Counted from the stretch's first letter, positions 44,870 through 54,686 are shown. The stretch is 64,000 nucleotides of DNA from Acinetobacter rudis (GCF_000829675.1 NZ_BBRX01000019.1:62001-126000); one strand, 5' to 3'. Program-made: numbers and translations. Notes: generated by a model not told the origin, from the sequence alone.

Positions 44870-45715
44870 TTGGAATGGGAGGGCAGTACAATAAAAACTG
44901 AATTTGCAGACTATAAACATTTGCAAGAGCTTGGTGGTCTAGAGCTCCTTAAAGCACGTTATCAACACATGCAGTTCTCTAAACATGTGCATGAAGGCTA
45001 TTGCATTGGCATTATTGAAGAAGGAGCACAAGCCTTCAACCGCAATGGTCAAACCCACGTTGCCCCCAAAGGAGATTTGATCTTAGTCAATGCAGATGAA
45101 ATCCATACTGGCTCATCTGCTGTTGAGTCAGGGTGGCGTTATCGTGCTATTTACCCCACACCAGAAGTTTTAGCAGAGCTGACACAAGGAATGCACGGCG
45201 AACGTGGTGCAGCACCGTGGTTTCCACATGCTGTTGTTCACGATGTAGGTTTGGCCCAGCAGTTTTCGTTACTGCTCAATTTAATAGAACAAGATCATGA
45301 TCTTTTACTCAAAGAAACACTGTATTTATCAACCTTGGCTTATTTAATCCAACGCCATGCACGACATCCTGGCAGTAGACAGCCCTTACTCGATGCTGAA
45401 AAAAATATTCTACTTGCCAAAGATTATATCGCTGCACATTACACTCAGGATTTTTCACTACAAGACTTAGCCACATTAGTGGGCTTAAGCCCTTGGCATT
45501 TTTTACGCCAATTTAAAAAATATGTAGGGCTTACTCCGCACAACTGGTTGATTCAAGTGCGCTTACAACATGCCCGAAGCCAACTGAAGTTTGGCGAGCC
45601 ACTGAGTCATATAGCACATTACTGCGGTTTCTCCGACCAAAGCCACTTTAACCGTCACTTTAAGCGTGCAATGGGTATTACACCAAGCCAGTATCGCAAT
45701 GGACTACATCTTTAA
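44870..45715 (+). CDS. AraC family transcriptional regulator with AraC-type sensory domain
   Basis: A protein of about 281 aa. The N-terminal cupin-like sensing domain has FSKHVHEGYCIGIIEEGAQAFNRNGQ, and the C-terminal two-HTH AraC domain runs from about 190 (FSLQDLATLVGLSPWHFLRQFKKYVGLTPHNWL...HIAHYCGFSDQSHFNRHFKRAMGITPSQYR). The annotated start is TTG at 44870 with no ribosome site. A GGGAGGG site at 44877-44883 sits 7 bases before an in-frame ATA (44891). The sensing domain needs residues before the first ATG (44969), so the start is unsettled. Target probably the MFS or azlCD genes. Confidence 0.82.
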   Translation: MEWEGSTIKTEFADYKHLQELGGLELLKARYQHMQFSKHVHEGYCIGIIEEGAQAFNRNGQTHVAPKGDLILVNADEIHTGSSAVESGWRYRAIYPTPEVLAELTQGMHGERGAAPWFPHAVVHDVGLAQQFSLLLNLIEQDHDLLLKETLYLSTLAYLIQRHARHPGSRQPLLDAEKNILLAKDYIAAHYTQDFSLQDLATLVGLSPWHFLRQFKKYVGLTPHNWLIQVRLQHARSQLKFGEPLSHIAHYCGFSDQSHFNRHFKRAMGITPSQYRNGLHL

Positions 45716-45820
45716 AATTCAACCACTCTATTTGTTTAACTGTATTTAAGCAAAATCGTACAAGTCAATGGACTCTCATGTTGACCATACTGCATGACTC
45801 TTCATTAAATATCATCGCTC

Positions 45821-46501
45821 ATGCAACAGCAGCAATTATTTATGAAAGGCGCAGTTCAAATGTTGCCCCTTTCAATCACCGTGATCCCTTGGGGAGTTTT
45901 AGCAGGTTCTATGGCTATACATGCTGGACTGCCTTGGGATAAAGCGCTCGCAATGTCGATCTTGGTCTTTGCAGGAACAGCACAGCTGGTCAGTCTTGGA
46001 CTCATTATGGCAGGGGCCAGTACCTTAGCTATACTCATCACGGTCTATCTGACCACTACACAGCACCTCATTTACGCCCTAAATTTGCGTCAATCGATTG
46101 CAAATCAAGTATGGTATATCCGTTTAGCTCAAGCATTTTTACTTACAGATGAACAATTTGCATTGGCTGCTACCAGTCAACAACGCTCTATAGCCTATCT
46201 CTTTGGTGCAGGGCTCTGTTTTTATCTCTTTTGGATCACTTCGAGTGCAATCGGGGTATTGTTCGCTCAAATCATTCCGAACTTTCAGCATTATCGTTTG
46301 GATTTTTCGATCGTGGCGATTTTCATTCCAATGATCTTAGCTCTTACCAACAGTCTGGTGACCCTTGTTGCGATCTTTAGCACCATCGTGGCAAGTTTGG
46401 TGCTCAAAGCCTTGCACGTTGAATCCAGCTTACTGATTGCAGCAGCTGTTGGCATGCTCAGTGCTGTAGGACTAGAGCACTATCAAGGAGAAAATACATG
46501 A
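45821..46501 (+). CDS. azlC: Branched-chain amino acid exporter, large subunit AzlC
   Basis: A 226-aa membrane protein of the AzlC family with about 7 segments: SITVIPWGVLAGSMAIHAGLPW near the start and SILVFAGTAQLVSLGLI. With AzlD it exports branched-chain amino acids or analogues. It overlaps azlD by 4 bases (ATGA), so translation is coupled. It lies between two AraC regulators. A later ATG (45842) is possible. Confidence 0.9.
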   Translation: MQQQQLFMKGAVQMLPLSITVIPWGVLAGSMAIHAGLPWDKALAMSILVFAGTAQLVSLGLIMAGASTLAILITVYLTTTQHLIYALNLRQSIANQVWYIRLAQAFLLTDEQFALAATSQQRSIAYLFGAGLCFYLFWITSSAIGVLFAQIIPNFQHYRLDFSIVAIFIPMILALTNSLVTLVAIFSTIVASLVLKALHVESSLLIAAAVGMLSAVGLEHYQGENT

Positions 46502-46818
46502 GTTGGGCATTAATTCTAGCGATGAGTATCATTGTATTTTGTAACCGATATATCTTTCTTGAACCTCGGATCCGTTTAAAACTACCGCATATACTGCAAC
46601 GCATGTTGCACTACTCAGCCCCTTGTTTACTGACCGCGATGTGTATCCCTGTGATTTTTTACGATGCACAGCAGTTTAGACCAATCCTCACTAATGCCTA
46701 TCTCTACGCAGCACTGGCCACCTGCGCTATTTACCTCATGACCAAGCATTTACTGACCAGTGCGATCTTGGGATTTATTAGTTTTTATTTACTTTATTAT
46801 GGGGTCTTTACTGCCTAA
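46498..46818 (+). CDS. azlD: Branched-chain amino acid exporter, small subunit AzlD
   Basis: A 106-aa membrane protein with three to four segments: MSWALILAMSIIVFCNRYIFLEPRIRLKLPHILQRMLHY. The R..PR...LP..L.R.L pattern is typical of AzlD. The start codon overlaps the end of azlC. The stop is 3 bases from the convergent AraC gene. Confidence 0.88.
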   Translation: MSWALILAMSIIVFCNRYIFLEPRIRLKLPHILQRMLHYSAPCLLTAMCIPVIFYDAQQFRPILTNAYLYAALATCAIYLMTKHLLTSAILGFISFYLLYYGVFTA

Positions 46819-46821
46819 AAG

Positions 46822-47673
46822 TCAGGACCCGCATTGCTTACGATATTGACTTAAAGACAAACCTGTCTGACGTTTAAAAAAACGATTTAAATAAGATGGA
46901 TCAACAAAATTCATCTGATCAGCAATACTCTCGATACTTTGTTCAGTGGTACTGAGCAGCGCCTTGATTTCTAAAATCACCTGACGGTAAATCAAATCCT
47001 TAGGCGAATCATTAAAGATGGTTTTGCAGATTTGTGAAAGATAAAACGGTGTAATCGCCAACTGCTCCGCATAATAACTGACACTACGTTGCTGTTTACT
47101 CTGTTGTTGTAAGAGTTTCCAAAAACGCCAACAAAGCTGTTCCTGGCGACTAAACTGTTGGGCCTTACGTTGCAAGGCTGTAGGCATATGCGCTGTAATT
47201 TGTAGAAAAAAATTCTGTAAGTGATTTTTTAACATCAACATACGATATGCATGAGCTTCTTGATCAATAAGATTGCATTGCTGTAACCATAAATCCAACC
47301 ACACATAATGATCTTGATCGATACGTAACCGTGGTACATCTCGTAAAAACGCAAACAATTGATGGGGTAACTGAAAAGCAATATCAGCCGCCAAACTACG
47401 ATCAATAAGACAATATGTAACTTTGAACTGTCTAGACTTCTTTAAAACCAAAGCAAATGAATCATCTGATAACACCACCACATCATGTGCTTTCACTGTG
47501 TATGTTTGCATATTGATATTGATCAAGGCACTCCCCTGATGACAAATCAAAATCACCAAATAACTAAGAGGCAATGGATAACCTAGACTCTCCTGAAAAT
47601 CACTTTGCCCTAAGACGATTGCAGTATGGTCTTGAGACATCTGCTGCAAGGTGGCCCGCATATTACTTTCCAT
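46822..47673 (-). CDS. AraC family transcriptional regulator
   Basis: A 283-aa regulator with an N-terminal ligand-binding domain and a C-terminal AraC DNA-binding domain of two HTH units (VSYYAEQLAITPFYLSQICKTIFN and ESIADQMNFVDPSYLNRFFKRQTGLSLSQYRK). It is convergent with azlCD, with no gap, and divergent from an acetyltransferase. The ligand and targets are unknown; azlCD is one candidate. Confidence 0.85.
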   Translation of the reverse strand: MESNMRATLQQMSQDHTAIVLGQSDFQESLGYPLPLSYLVILICHQGSALININMQTYTVKAHDVVVLSDDSFALVLKKSRQFKVTYCLIDRSLAADIAFQLPHQLFAFLRDVPRLRIDQDHYVWLDLWLQQCNLIDQEAHAYRMLMLKNHLQNFFLQITAHMPTALQRKAQQFSRQEQLCWRFWKLLQQQSKQQRSVSYYAEQLAITPFYLSQICKTIFNDSPKDLIYRQVILEIKALLSTTEQSIESIADQMNFVDPSYLNRFFKRQTGLSLSQYRKQCGS

Positions 47674-47859
47674 ATTGACGGATTATTCCCTATTTAGGTC
47701 AAAATAAATATTAATTTCTTTTAATAATTACCGATTATACCGAGTTTTTGCTCTCACTCCAGTACAAAAGGTGACCCTAAAATACACACATTCCCCACAA
47801 CAATGTCGTGATCCATATTTGAGTGGATCTTCATCATCATTTTAATGAGAGCAAAACTT

Positions 47860-48414
47860 ATGTCACAGACATTAACCACAGAACGTCTTGTTTTACGCCC
47901 TTGGCAACTCACAGACGCTGAAGATTTATATTTATATGCCAAAGACCCACGAGTTGGCCCTATCGCAGGTTGGCCAGTACATCAAAGCGTAGAAGAAAGT
48001 GCTGAAATCATCAAAAATGTATTTCAACAAGACCACGTCTTTGCTGTTGAACTTAAAGAAACCGGACAAGTCGTTGGTTGTATTGGCTTATTGATCGGTG
48101 AAAAAAGTAATTTTGACCTACCAGAACATGAAGGTGAGCTTGCTTACTGGATTGGAGTACCGCACTGGGGTAAAGGACTTATCCCTGAGGCAATTCGTGA
48201 AGTTATGCGTTACGCATTTGAAAACGCAAAAATGACCATGCTCTGGTGTGGCTATTTTGATGGCAATTCACAATCAAAAGTCGCTCAAGAAAAATGCGGT
48301 TTCCGCTATGACCACAGTACTGAATTACAGTACATCGAACTCGTCGATGAACACCGTATCGAGCACCTCAGTTGTATCGATCAAGCCACTTGGCAAGCCC
48401 AATACACGGTTTGA
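47860..48414 (+). CDS. GNAT N-acetyltransferase, RimJ/RimL type
   Basis: A 184-aa acetyltransferase. LTTERLVLRPWQLTDAEDLYLYAKDPRVGPIAGW at the N-terminus is the RimJ/RimL opening. It also has ELAYWIGVPHWGKGLIPEAIREVM (acetyl-CoA motif) and NSQSKVAQEKCGFRYDH. Such enzymes acetylate protein N-termini or amines. GAGAG precedes ATG 47860; an in-frame earlier start (47845) is less likely. The substrate is unknown. Confidence 0.86.
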   Translation: MSQTLTTERLVLRPWQLTDAEDLYLYAKDPRVGPIAGWPVHQSVEESAEIIKNVFQQDHVFAVELKETGQVVGCIGLLIGEKSNFDLPEHEGELAYWIGVPHWGKGLIPEAIREVMRYAFENAKMTMLWCGYFDGNSQSKVAQEKCGFRYDHSTELQYIELVDEHRIEHLSCIDQATWQAQYTV

Positions 48415-48427
48415 GCTTAGTGTACAA

Positions 48428-48454
48428 AGAGCTTTAGTGAAAAACTAAAGCTCT
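48428..48454. terminator. Hairpin between acetyltransferase and mnmE
   Basis: An 11-bp stem AGAGCTTTAGT/ACTAAAGCTCT with a 5-base GAAAA loop. No T run follows on either side, so it is only a possible terminator. Confidence 0.45.
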
Positions 48455-48516
48455 CATCAATATTAAGCTTTCTTCAGTAGATGAAGAGGAGGGGTGAATT
48501 GATTGGATGAGTTACA

Positions 48517-49881
48517 TCACTTTCCAATACAGAACGAACCAAAGATCTTACCCAGCAAATCATCTGCACTAAAATCACCTGTGATCTCACCTAAGGCATT
48601 TTGTGCCAAACGCAATGACTCAGCCACCAACTCACCTGCATGAAACACAGTGAGCTGCTCGTGTGCCTCAGCCAAGTAATGCTGAGTGCGCTTCATTGCA
48701 TCCAGATGGCGTGTTCGCGCGATAAAGGTGTCTTCCTCAGGCTGGAAGCCTGCATGCGCTGTAATCGCCTCTATGAGCGTTTCAATACCCTGTTGCTGAC
48801 GAGCCGAAACTTGACTGTGCCTAAAGCCCTGATAGTCCCTAAGCCCAGCTGCATGCCCACTTAAATCACATTTATTACCAATTAAAATTAACCGTTTAGC
48901 ATCAATATGCTCAGCAAAATAACGCTGTGCCAAAGTCAAAGGATCTTCACCTTGACTCAAGTCGTAGACCAAGAGCAGCAGATCAGCTTGTTCAATTTCT
49001 TTAATTGCGCGGCGAATACCTTCTCGTTCAACCACATCGCCAGTTTCACGTAGGCCTGCCGTATCGGTCAGAGTCATCGGCATACCATTTAAACTGATTT
49101 TTTCATGGAGGACATCACGTGTCGTTCCTGCAATATCTGTCACAATGGCACGTTCCACACCTGCCAAGGCATTTAATAAACTTGATTTACCTGCATTGGG
49201 TTTACCTGCGATCACGACCTGTAAACCCTCACGCAATAGCTGGCCTTGTCGTGCTGAAGTTTGTACTTGTGTGACTGATTGCTGTACTTCTTCAAGTAAA
49301 GCTAAAATTTTACCATCTGCAAGAAAATCGATTTCTTCTTCTGGAAAATCAATCGCAGCTTCTACATGTAAACGCAAATGAATCAGCCTTTCCAAGACCT
49401 GATTGACCTTATGAGAAAAAGCACCTTGAAGGGAGCGTACTGCAGATCGTGCAGCAGCTTGTGAGCTGGCATCGATTAAGTCGGCAATCGCTTCTGCCTG
49501 CACCAAATCCATTTTTCCATTCTCAAAAGCACGCATCGAAAACTCACCGGCTTTTGCAGCCGTAGCACCGAGTTCCAGCAGACGAGCTAAAATTGCATTT
49601 TGAATCACAGGGCCACCATGGCCTTGGATTTCGACAACATCTTCACCTGTAAAGGAGTTGGGATTTGGAAAACAAATTAATAAGCCTTCATCCATCACCT
49701 GATGTTCAGCATCATAGAACTGTCGAAACCCAGCCATGCGTGCTTTGGGTAAAGCTTTCTCACTCAACGCTTCTGCGATTGCATACGCTTTACTTCCAGA
49801 CAGACGAATTACACCCACCCCACCACGGCCAGGAGGAGTCGCAATCGCAGCGATAGTGGTTTGGGGCGCAAAAGTGCTCAT
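48517..49881 (-). CDS. mnmE: tRNA modification GTPase MnmE
   Basis: A 454-aa GTPase which with MnmG makes the cmnm5 modification at the wobble uridine of tRNAs. It has an N-terminal folate-binding domain (TIAAIATPPGRGGVGVIRLSG), the G domain with GKPNAGKSSLLNAL, TDIAGTTRD, DTAGLR and GNKCD, and the terminal CIGK motif. It is part of the standard rpmH-rnpA-yidD-yidC-mnmE order. The ATG at 49881 is preferred, with GAG 6 bases before; 49887 is an alternative. Confidence 0.96.
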   Translation of the reverse strand: MSTFAPQTTIAAIATPPGRGGVGVIRLSGSKAYAIAEALSEKALPKARMAGFRQFYDAEHQVMDEGLLICFPNPNSFTGEDVVEIQGHGGPVIQNAILARLLELGATAAKAGEFSMRAFENGKMDLVQAEAIADLIDASSQAAARSAVRSLQGAFSHKVNQVLERLIHLRLHVEAAIDFPEEEIDFLADGKILALLEEVQQSVTQVQTSARQGQLLREGLQVVIAGKPNAGKSSLLNALAGVERAIVTDIAGTTRDVLHEKISLNGMPMTLTDTAGLRETGDVVEREGIRRAIKEIEQADLLLLVYDLSQGEDPLTLAQRYFAEHIDAKRLILIGNKCDLSGHAAGLRDYQGFRHSQVSARQQQGIETLIEAITAHAGFQPEEDTFIARTRHLDAMKRTQHYLAEAHEQLTVFHAGELVAESLRLAQNALGEITGDFSADDLLGKIFGSFCIGK

Positions 49882-49902
49882 GATCATCTCAAAGTTTAAA
49901 TA

Positions 49903-49939
49903 AAAAAAATCCGCCTAAGATTACCATCTTAAGCGGATT
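49903..49939 (-). terminator. yidC intrinsic terminator
   Basis: On the minus strand AAATCCGCTTAAGAT pairs with ATCTTAGGCGGATTT and is followed by a long T run. It separates yidC from mnmE. Confidence 0.88.
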
Positions 49940-49960
49940 TATTCAGCTATTCAGTCTGGA

Positions 49961-51709
49961 CTAATTGGCTGATGTTGTCTCTTTTTTCAAACGGTCACGC
50001 TCAACGCTTTTGTTAATAAAGCCTTGTTGTAAAATCGTGATCGAGTTGTTGACGATCCAGTATAAAACCAAGCCAGCAGGGAAGAACAGCATAAATACTG
50101 TAAACATAATTGGCATGATTTTGAATACTTTAGCTTGCATTGGATCAGCAGGTTGTGGGTTCAACATCTGTTGAACAAACATCGTCACACCCATGAGTAA
50201 TGGCAAGATAAACCAAGGATCCATCGCCGACAAGTCTTGAATCCATAGCATCCATGGTGCATGGCGTAATTCCACACTTTCCATCAATACCCAATACAAT
50301 GCTAAGAAAATCGGCATTTGTAGCAATAATGGCAAGCAACCAGAAAGTGGATTAACTTGTTCACGCTTGTAAAGTGCCATCATTTCTTGAGAGAAGCGCA
50401 TACGGTCTTCACCGAACTCTTCTTTCATACGTTGCATCTCTGGTGCAATCACGCGCATTTTCGCCATAGAGCGATAGCTTTTCGATGACAACGGCCACAA
50501 GATCAATTTAACCAAGATCGTCAATAAAATAATTGACCAGCCCCAGTTGCCCACGATGTTATGGAAGAATTGCAAGCCCATAAACAAAAGCTTCGCAATT
50601 GGCCATAACCAACCATAGTCAACAGTTTGGTTTAAACCATCAGCTAGATCTTTTAATTCTGATTGAACTTTAGGACCTGAATAGAATGTCGCATCAACAG
50701 TAATCGCTTTACCCGACGGCACATTGATTGTTGGTGAAGTGAAACCAATAATATTCATGCCATCTGCAGACTTACGTGATTCCAATTTGACTGGTTTATT
50801 ACCAAAATCACCAGGAATCCAAGCACTTACAAAATAGTGTTGAACTACAGCAACCCAACCCTTTTGCGTTTCTACATTGAGCTTTTCTTCATTGAAGTTA
50901 TCAAACTTCAATTTATTGTAATGCTCATCAGGTGTTCCCCACGCGCCGCCCAAGAAAGTGCCTAGCGTAAAGATACCTTGATCCGACTTACCTGGGTCTT
51001 CAGAGTTGTCACGTTTGATTTGACCAAACATTTGACCCTGCCAAGGTTGAGTACTACGGTTAACAACCTGATAACTTACATTAATAGGGTAAGTACCTGG
51101 AGTGAACTTGTAGCTTTTAATAATTTCAACACCATCAGCAGTCTTGTAGACCATTGGTACTGTTAAAACTTTAATGTCTTTACCATCTTTATCTTTTTGA
51201 ACTTTTACATCAGCAAGACTAAAGTTGGTTTTTTCAACCTCAAAATTCGGACGACCAGCACGACTACCATCTGGTCCATTTAAACCAATTAAGCCAGATT
51301 GTGCGACGTAAGTACGTTGTGGATCACTTTCAAGCATTACAAAAGGCAGTTCACTGTCTTTATTTTTGTCATGCGTTAATAATTCAATGCGTACAATATC
51401 ACCACCTTTAGGATTGATCCAAAGGTGATAAAGGTCAGTCTCTACCGAGATGAGCTGTTGAGTGACTGCAGCAGGTGCAGCTGTGTTTGGTTGCGCAGCT
51501 ATATTTGCTTGAGGGATATCGCTATTCGCAGCAGTTGATTGCGCGTTTGGCAGATCGGCAGATACATCATGAGCAACAACAGCAGCTGGCGTTTCAACTT
51601 TCTTGTTACTATCATGACCATAATCTTTTTGCCAAGCCAATATGAGCAAATATGCGGTGACTAGCATGGCCCCGAGGATCGCAAACCTGGCCCATTGTTG
51701 CATGTTCAT
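49961..51709 (-). CDS. yidC: Membrane protein insertase YidC
   Basis: A 582-aa inner-membrane insertase. It has one N-terminal segment, a large periplasmic beta domain with a Pro/Ala/Asn-rich linker, and the C-terminal five-segment insertase core (NWGWSIILLTILVKLILWPLSSKSYRSMAKMR, the hydrophilic groove arginine, then MQMPIFLALYWVL-like and PAGLVLYWIVNN). It inserts membrane proteins alone or with SecYEG. It overlaps yidD by one base and is probably co-transcribed with rpmH-rnpA-yidD. Confidence 0.96.
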   Translation of the reverse strand: MNMQQWARFAILGAMLVTAYLLILAWQKDYGHDSNKKVETPAAVVAHDVSADLPNAQSTAANSDIPQANIAAQPNTAAPAAVTQQLISVETDLYHLWINPKGGDIVRIELLTHDKNKDSELPFVMLESDPQRTYVAQSGLIGLNGPDGSRAGRPNFEVEKTNFSLADVKVQKDKDGKDIKVLTVPMVYKTADGVEIIKSYKFTPGTYPINVSYQVVNRSTQPWQGQMFGQIKRDNSEDPGKSDQGIFTLGTFLGGAWGTPDEHYNKLKFDNFNEEKLNVETQKGWVAVVQHYFVSAWIPGDFGNKPVKLESRKSADGMNIIGFTSPTINVPSGKAITVDATFYSGPKVQSELKDLADGLNQTVDYGWLWPIAKLLFMGLQFFHNIVGNWGWSIILLTILVKLILWPLSSKSYRSMAKMRVIAPEMQRMKEEFGEDRMRFSQEMMALYKREQVNPLSGCLPLLLQMPIFLALYWVLMESVELRHAPWMLWIQDLSAMDPWFILPLLMGVTMFVQQMLNPQPADPMQAKVFKIMPIMFTVFMLFFPAGLVLYWIVNNSITILQQGFINKSVERDRLKKETTSAN

Positions 51710-52029
51710 TACCCCAAATGGTTAGAGTGATTTTGGTTCGAAAAACGTTCACGCAAGGGTACAGTAACATGAAGCGTTTGAGAATCTATTTGCTTAAATG
51801 AAATAAAACGAATTGCTTTTTGAGGCACTGGATCATAACCAGATCCCCCCCAAGGATGACAACGACATAGGCGCTTAGCAGCGAGCCAACTTCCCTTAGC
51901 AGCCCCATGGATCTGGATTGCTTCTAATGAATATTGAGAACAGGTCGGGATATAACGACAACGTGGTCCTAATTGTGGACTAATCACGATTTGATAAAAG
52001 CGAATGAGCCAATGCAAAATGCGAACCAT
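51709..52029 (-). CDS. yidD: Membrane protein insertion efficiency factor YidD
   Basis: A 106-aa protein with [29 protein letters not shown] and [13 protein letters not shown], the YidD signatures including two Cys. It aids YidC-dependent insertion. It starts 9 bases after rnpA and its stop overlaps the yidC start. The tail after about 75 is longer than the minimal family length (about 85). Confidence 0.94.
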   Translation of the reverse strand: MVRILHWLIRFYQIVISPQLGPRCRYIPTCSQYSLEAIQIHGAAKGSWLAAKRLCRCHPWGGSGYDPVPQKAIRFISFKQIDSQTLHVTVPLRERFSNQNHSNHLG

Positions 52030-52038
52030 TGGTCAACC

Positions 52039-52431
52039 CTAATTGTTGGGTAAAGAAGTAGCTATATTATGGTGCTTTTTAGCAAGACGCTGTAATTTCA
52101 ACCATGCCATTTGTAACTGCTGATGTAACTCAGCATTGGAAATAGTCTCTATTCCCACTTTAGGCATGACTACAATATCTAGCATATCAATATGTTGTTG
52201 ATTCAAGCGAAAACTTTCACGAGCCAGACGTTTTATTCGATTTCTTTCATGCGCACGGCGCACTTTTTTCTTAGCAACAACTAAACCCAAACGGCTGTTT
52301 GGTTGTTTATTGATCGTTGCAAGAAATAAAAAATGGGGTTGATGCACTTTTAAAAGCGCACCATCAAATACACCTTTGAAGTCAGCAGCACAGCGCAAAC
52401 GACGCTCTGTACCGAAACTATAAAGTGGCAT
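52039..52431 (-). CDS. rnpA: Ribonuclease P protein component
   Basis: A 130-aa basic protein that assists the RNase P RNA in tRNA 5' maturation. The RNR motif [14 protein letters not shown] is visible at about 60-73, and [17 protein letters not shown] near the N-terminus fits the RnpA opening. The ATG at 52431 (MPLYSFGTE) is preferred to a TTG at 52440. It lies 31 bases after rpmH. Confidence 0.93.
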   Translation of the reverse strand: MPLYSFGTERRLRCAADFKGVFDGALLKVHQPHFLFLATINKQPNSRLGLVVAKKKVRRAHERNRIKRLARESFRLNQQHIDMLDIVVMPKVGIETISNAELHQQLQMAWLKLQRLAKKHHNIATSLPNN

Positions 52432-52462
52432 AACACCCAAGACGCTAAACCTAACTGTTTAA

Positions 52463-52597
52463 TTAAACAGTTAAGCTATGACGACCTTTTGCACGACGGC
52501 GAGCTAAAACTTGACGACCTGCTTTAGTAGCCATACGAGCACGAAAACCATGAACACGCTTACGCTTTAATTCAGACGGTTGAAATGTACGTTTCAT
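52463..52597 (-). CDS. rpmH: 50S ribosomal protein L34
   Basis: A 44-aa [21 protein letters not shown]...[14 protein letters not shown], the canonical L34. GGGAG lies 8 bases before the ATG. It heads the rpmH-rnpA-yidD-yidC transcript and marks the left edge of the origin region. Confidence 0.97.
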
Positions 52598-53291
52598 ATC
52601 GAAACTCCCAAATGATCAATTCTATAAAGGTTCGCGAGTTTATTGCGCATTGTTTGTTCTGTCAACCCAAAATGCTTTTAAACCACCAATAAATGCTTTT
52701 TTATCGATATTTTTAAAAAATTACTCAGATTGGAATCTATCAACAGAAAAAAAGAAAATTTTAGCTTTAAACAACTATACACACACTAAGCAATTGTTTT
52801 ATAGTGCAAAGCCAACTTACCCCCAAGGTTATCAATAGAGTTATGCACAGGGGTTGGTGTTAAACCTGAAATATTTTTAGTTTTTTTGAATTCATTTTGA
52901 ATTTAAAGTTTGTGCTTAAGTTATCCACAGATCGAGCTTCTCTTATAAATAAATTCAAATTTATAAATTTAAGATTATTATTATTAGGGCACGGTTTTTC
53001 TGTGGAAATCGAGTTTTTTTAATTTATTATCAATATCTTATCCTGTTGATATCTGTGTTATCTTTAATTTGACAAATTGTGGATAACTTGGTGGTATATT
53101 TTATCCACAGGGTTTAACTTCAGTTATCCATAAATGAATTTAAATTCAGAATATTGGTGCGTAGGCATATTTTTTGACCGAAATGGTCTGAATTGACCAT
53201 GACTTCTGTTGATAACTTGGTTAGAATGGCGACCCCCTATGTGCTGGGGTGTTCTTTTTAAATTTAAAATAGTCATAGATAGGGGGCTCAC
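52598..53291. other. Replication origin oriC region
   Basis: An AT-rich 0.7-kb gap between rpmH and dnaA. DnaA boxes TTATCCACA occur at 52921-52929, 53078-53086 (inverted) and 53101-53109. Near matches lie at 52841-52849 (TTATGCACA), 53124-53132 (TTATCCATA) and 53207-53215 (inverted TTATCAACA). Between and beside them are long AT stretches and TGAATTTAAATTCA (53135-53148), candidates for the unwinding element. No ORF is supported inside. The dnaA promoter must also lie here. Confidence 0.88.
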
Positions 53292-54686
53292 ATGCTTTGG
53301 ACTGATTGCTTAACTCGCTTGCGACAAGAGCTCTCTGATAATGTCTATGCAATGTGGATTCGACCTCTTGTGGCTGAAGAGATCGATAATACCTTGAAGT
53401 TATATGCGCCCAATCCATATTGGACTCGCTATATTCAAGAGCATCATCTAGAGTTAATTTCTATTTTGGCTGAACAACTTTCTGAGGGAAGAGTCAAAAA
53501 AGTCGAAATCATGGTCGACTCAAGACCAGGTGCAATTTTGTCTGCAGCAGAACAACCTGCAACGACTACATCTGCGCTGAGTTCAACACCAGCAAATATA
53601 GCGCCACCCAAAGCAAGAAAAGAAAGCAAAGATGTTGAGAGTGTGGCGACTAAGAATTCAAAAAAACGTCAGTTAAACCCACTTTTTACATTTGCATTAT
53701 TTGTGGAAGGTCGTTCGAACCAAATGGCGGCGGAGACTTCACGTAAAGTTTTGACCCAATTGGGTGAACCACAACATAATCCATTATTTTTATATGGGCC
53801 AACAGGTCTAGGTAAAACTCACTTAATGCAAGCTGTCGGCAATGCTTTATTACAAGCTAAGCCAAATGCTCGCGTTATGTATATGACTGCTGAAAGTTTT
53901 GTACAAGACTTTGTGAGCTCCTTACAAAAAGGAAAAGTGGAAGAGTTTAAGAAAAATTGTCGTTCATTAGATCTATTACTTGTGGATGATATTCATTTAC
54001 TGGCGGGTAAAGAAGCAAGCTTGGTTGAGTTCTTCTATACTTTTAACGCCTTATTGGATGAATCTAAACAGATTATTTTGACATCTGATCGTTACCCTAA
54101 AGAGTTAACTGAGCTAGACCCACGTTTGGTTTCACGTTTTTCTTGGGGACTTTCTGTGGGTGTTGAACCACCAGATTTAGAAACGCGTATCGAAATTTTA
54201 TTGAAAAAAGCTGAAAGTAATCAGATCGATTTACCACGTAATTGTGCTTTGTTTATTGCACAACAAGTTGTTGCAAACGTACGAGAATTGGAAGGCGCAC
54301 TCAACAAAGTGGTTGCGATTTCCCGTTTTAAAGGCGCTGCAATTGATTTGGACGTGGTTCGTGAGTCGCTTAAAGATGTTTTGGCTATTCGAGCACGCAC
54401 AATCAGTACAGAAAACATCCAGCGCGTAGTAAGTGAATACTTTAGAATTCCATTAAAAGAGTTAGTAGGCCCTAAACGTACCCGAATTTATGCTCGTCCA
54501 AGACAAATGGCTATGGGGCTGTCACGTGAACTCACAGGTGATAGCTTTCCTGAAATCGGTATGGCTTTTGGCGGGCGAGATCACAGTACAGTCATGCATG
54601 CCTGTGATAAAGTTCAAAGTTTGTGCGAAGAAGATCCGATTTTTAATGAGGATTATAAGAACTTGATGCGCTTGCTACAAAGTTAA
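53292..54686 (+). CDS. dnaA: Chromosomal replication initiator DnaA
   Basis: A 464-aa AAA+ initiator. The N-terminal domain I is LWTDCLTRLRQELSDNVYAMWIRPL, followed by a variable Ala/Pro-rich linker, the AAA+ domain (GPTGLGKTHLMQAVG, LLVDDIHLLAGKE) and the C-terminal DnaA-box-binding domain (SRELTGDSFPEIGMAFGGRDHSTVMHAC). AGGGGG lies 6 bases before the ATG. It binds the boxes just upstream, melts the origin and is autoregulated. Confidence 0.98.
   Translation: MLWTDCLTRLRQELSDNVYAMWIRPLVAEEIDNTLKLYAPNPYWTRYIQEHHLELISILAEQLSEGRVKKVEIMVDSRPGAILSAAEQPATTTSALSSTPANIAPPKARKESKDVESVATKNSKKRQLNPLFTFALFVEGRSNQMAAETSRKVLTQLGEPQHNPLFLYGPTGLGKTHLMQAVGNALLQAKPNARVMYMTAESFVQDFVSSLQKGKVEEFKKNCRSLDLLLVDDIHLLAGKEASLVEFFYTFNALLDESKQIILTSDRYPKELTELDPRLVSRFSWGLSVGVEPPDLETRIEILLKKAESNQIDLPRNCALFIAQQVVANVRELEGALNKVVAISRFKGAAIDLDVVRESLKDVLAIRARTISTENIQRVVSEYFRIPLKELVGPKRTRIYARPRQMAMGLSRELTGDSFPEIGMAFGGRDHSTVMHACDKVQSLCEEDPIFNEDYKNLMRLLQS

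Noticed and set aside
53221..53418. Minus-strand 65-codon ORF over the dnaA start
   Set aside because: Shadow of the dnaA 5' end and the origin edge.
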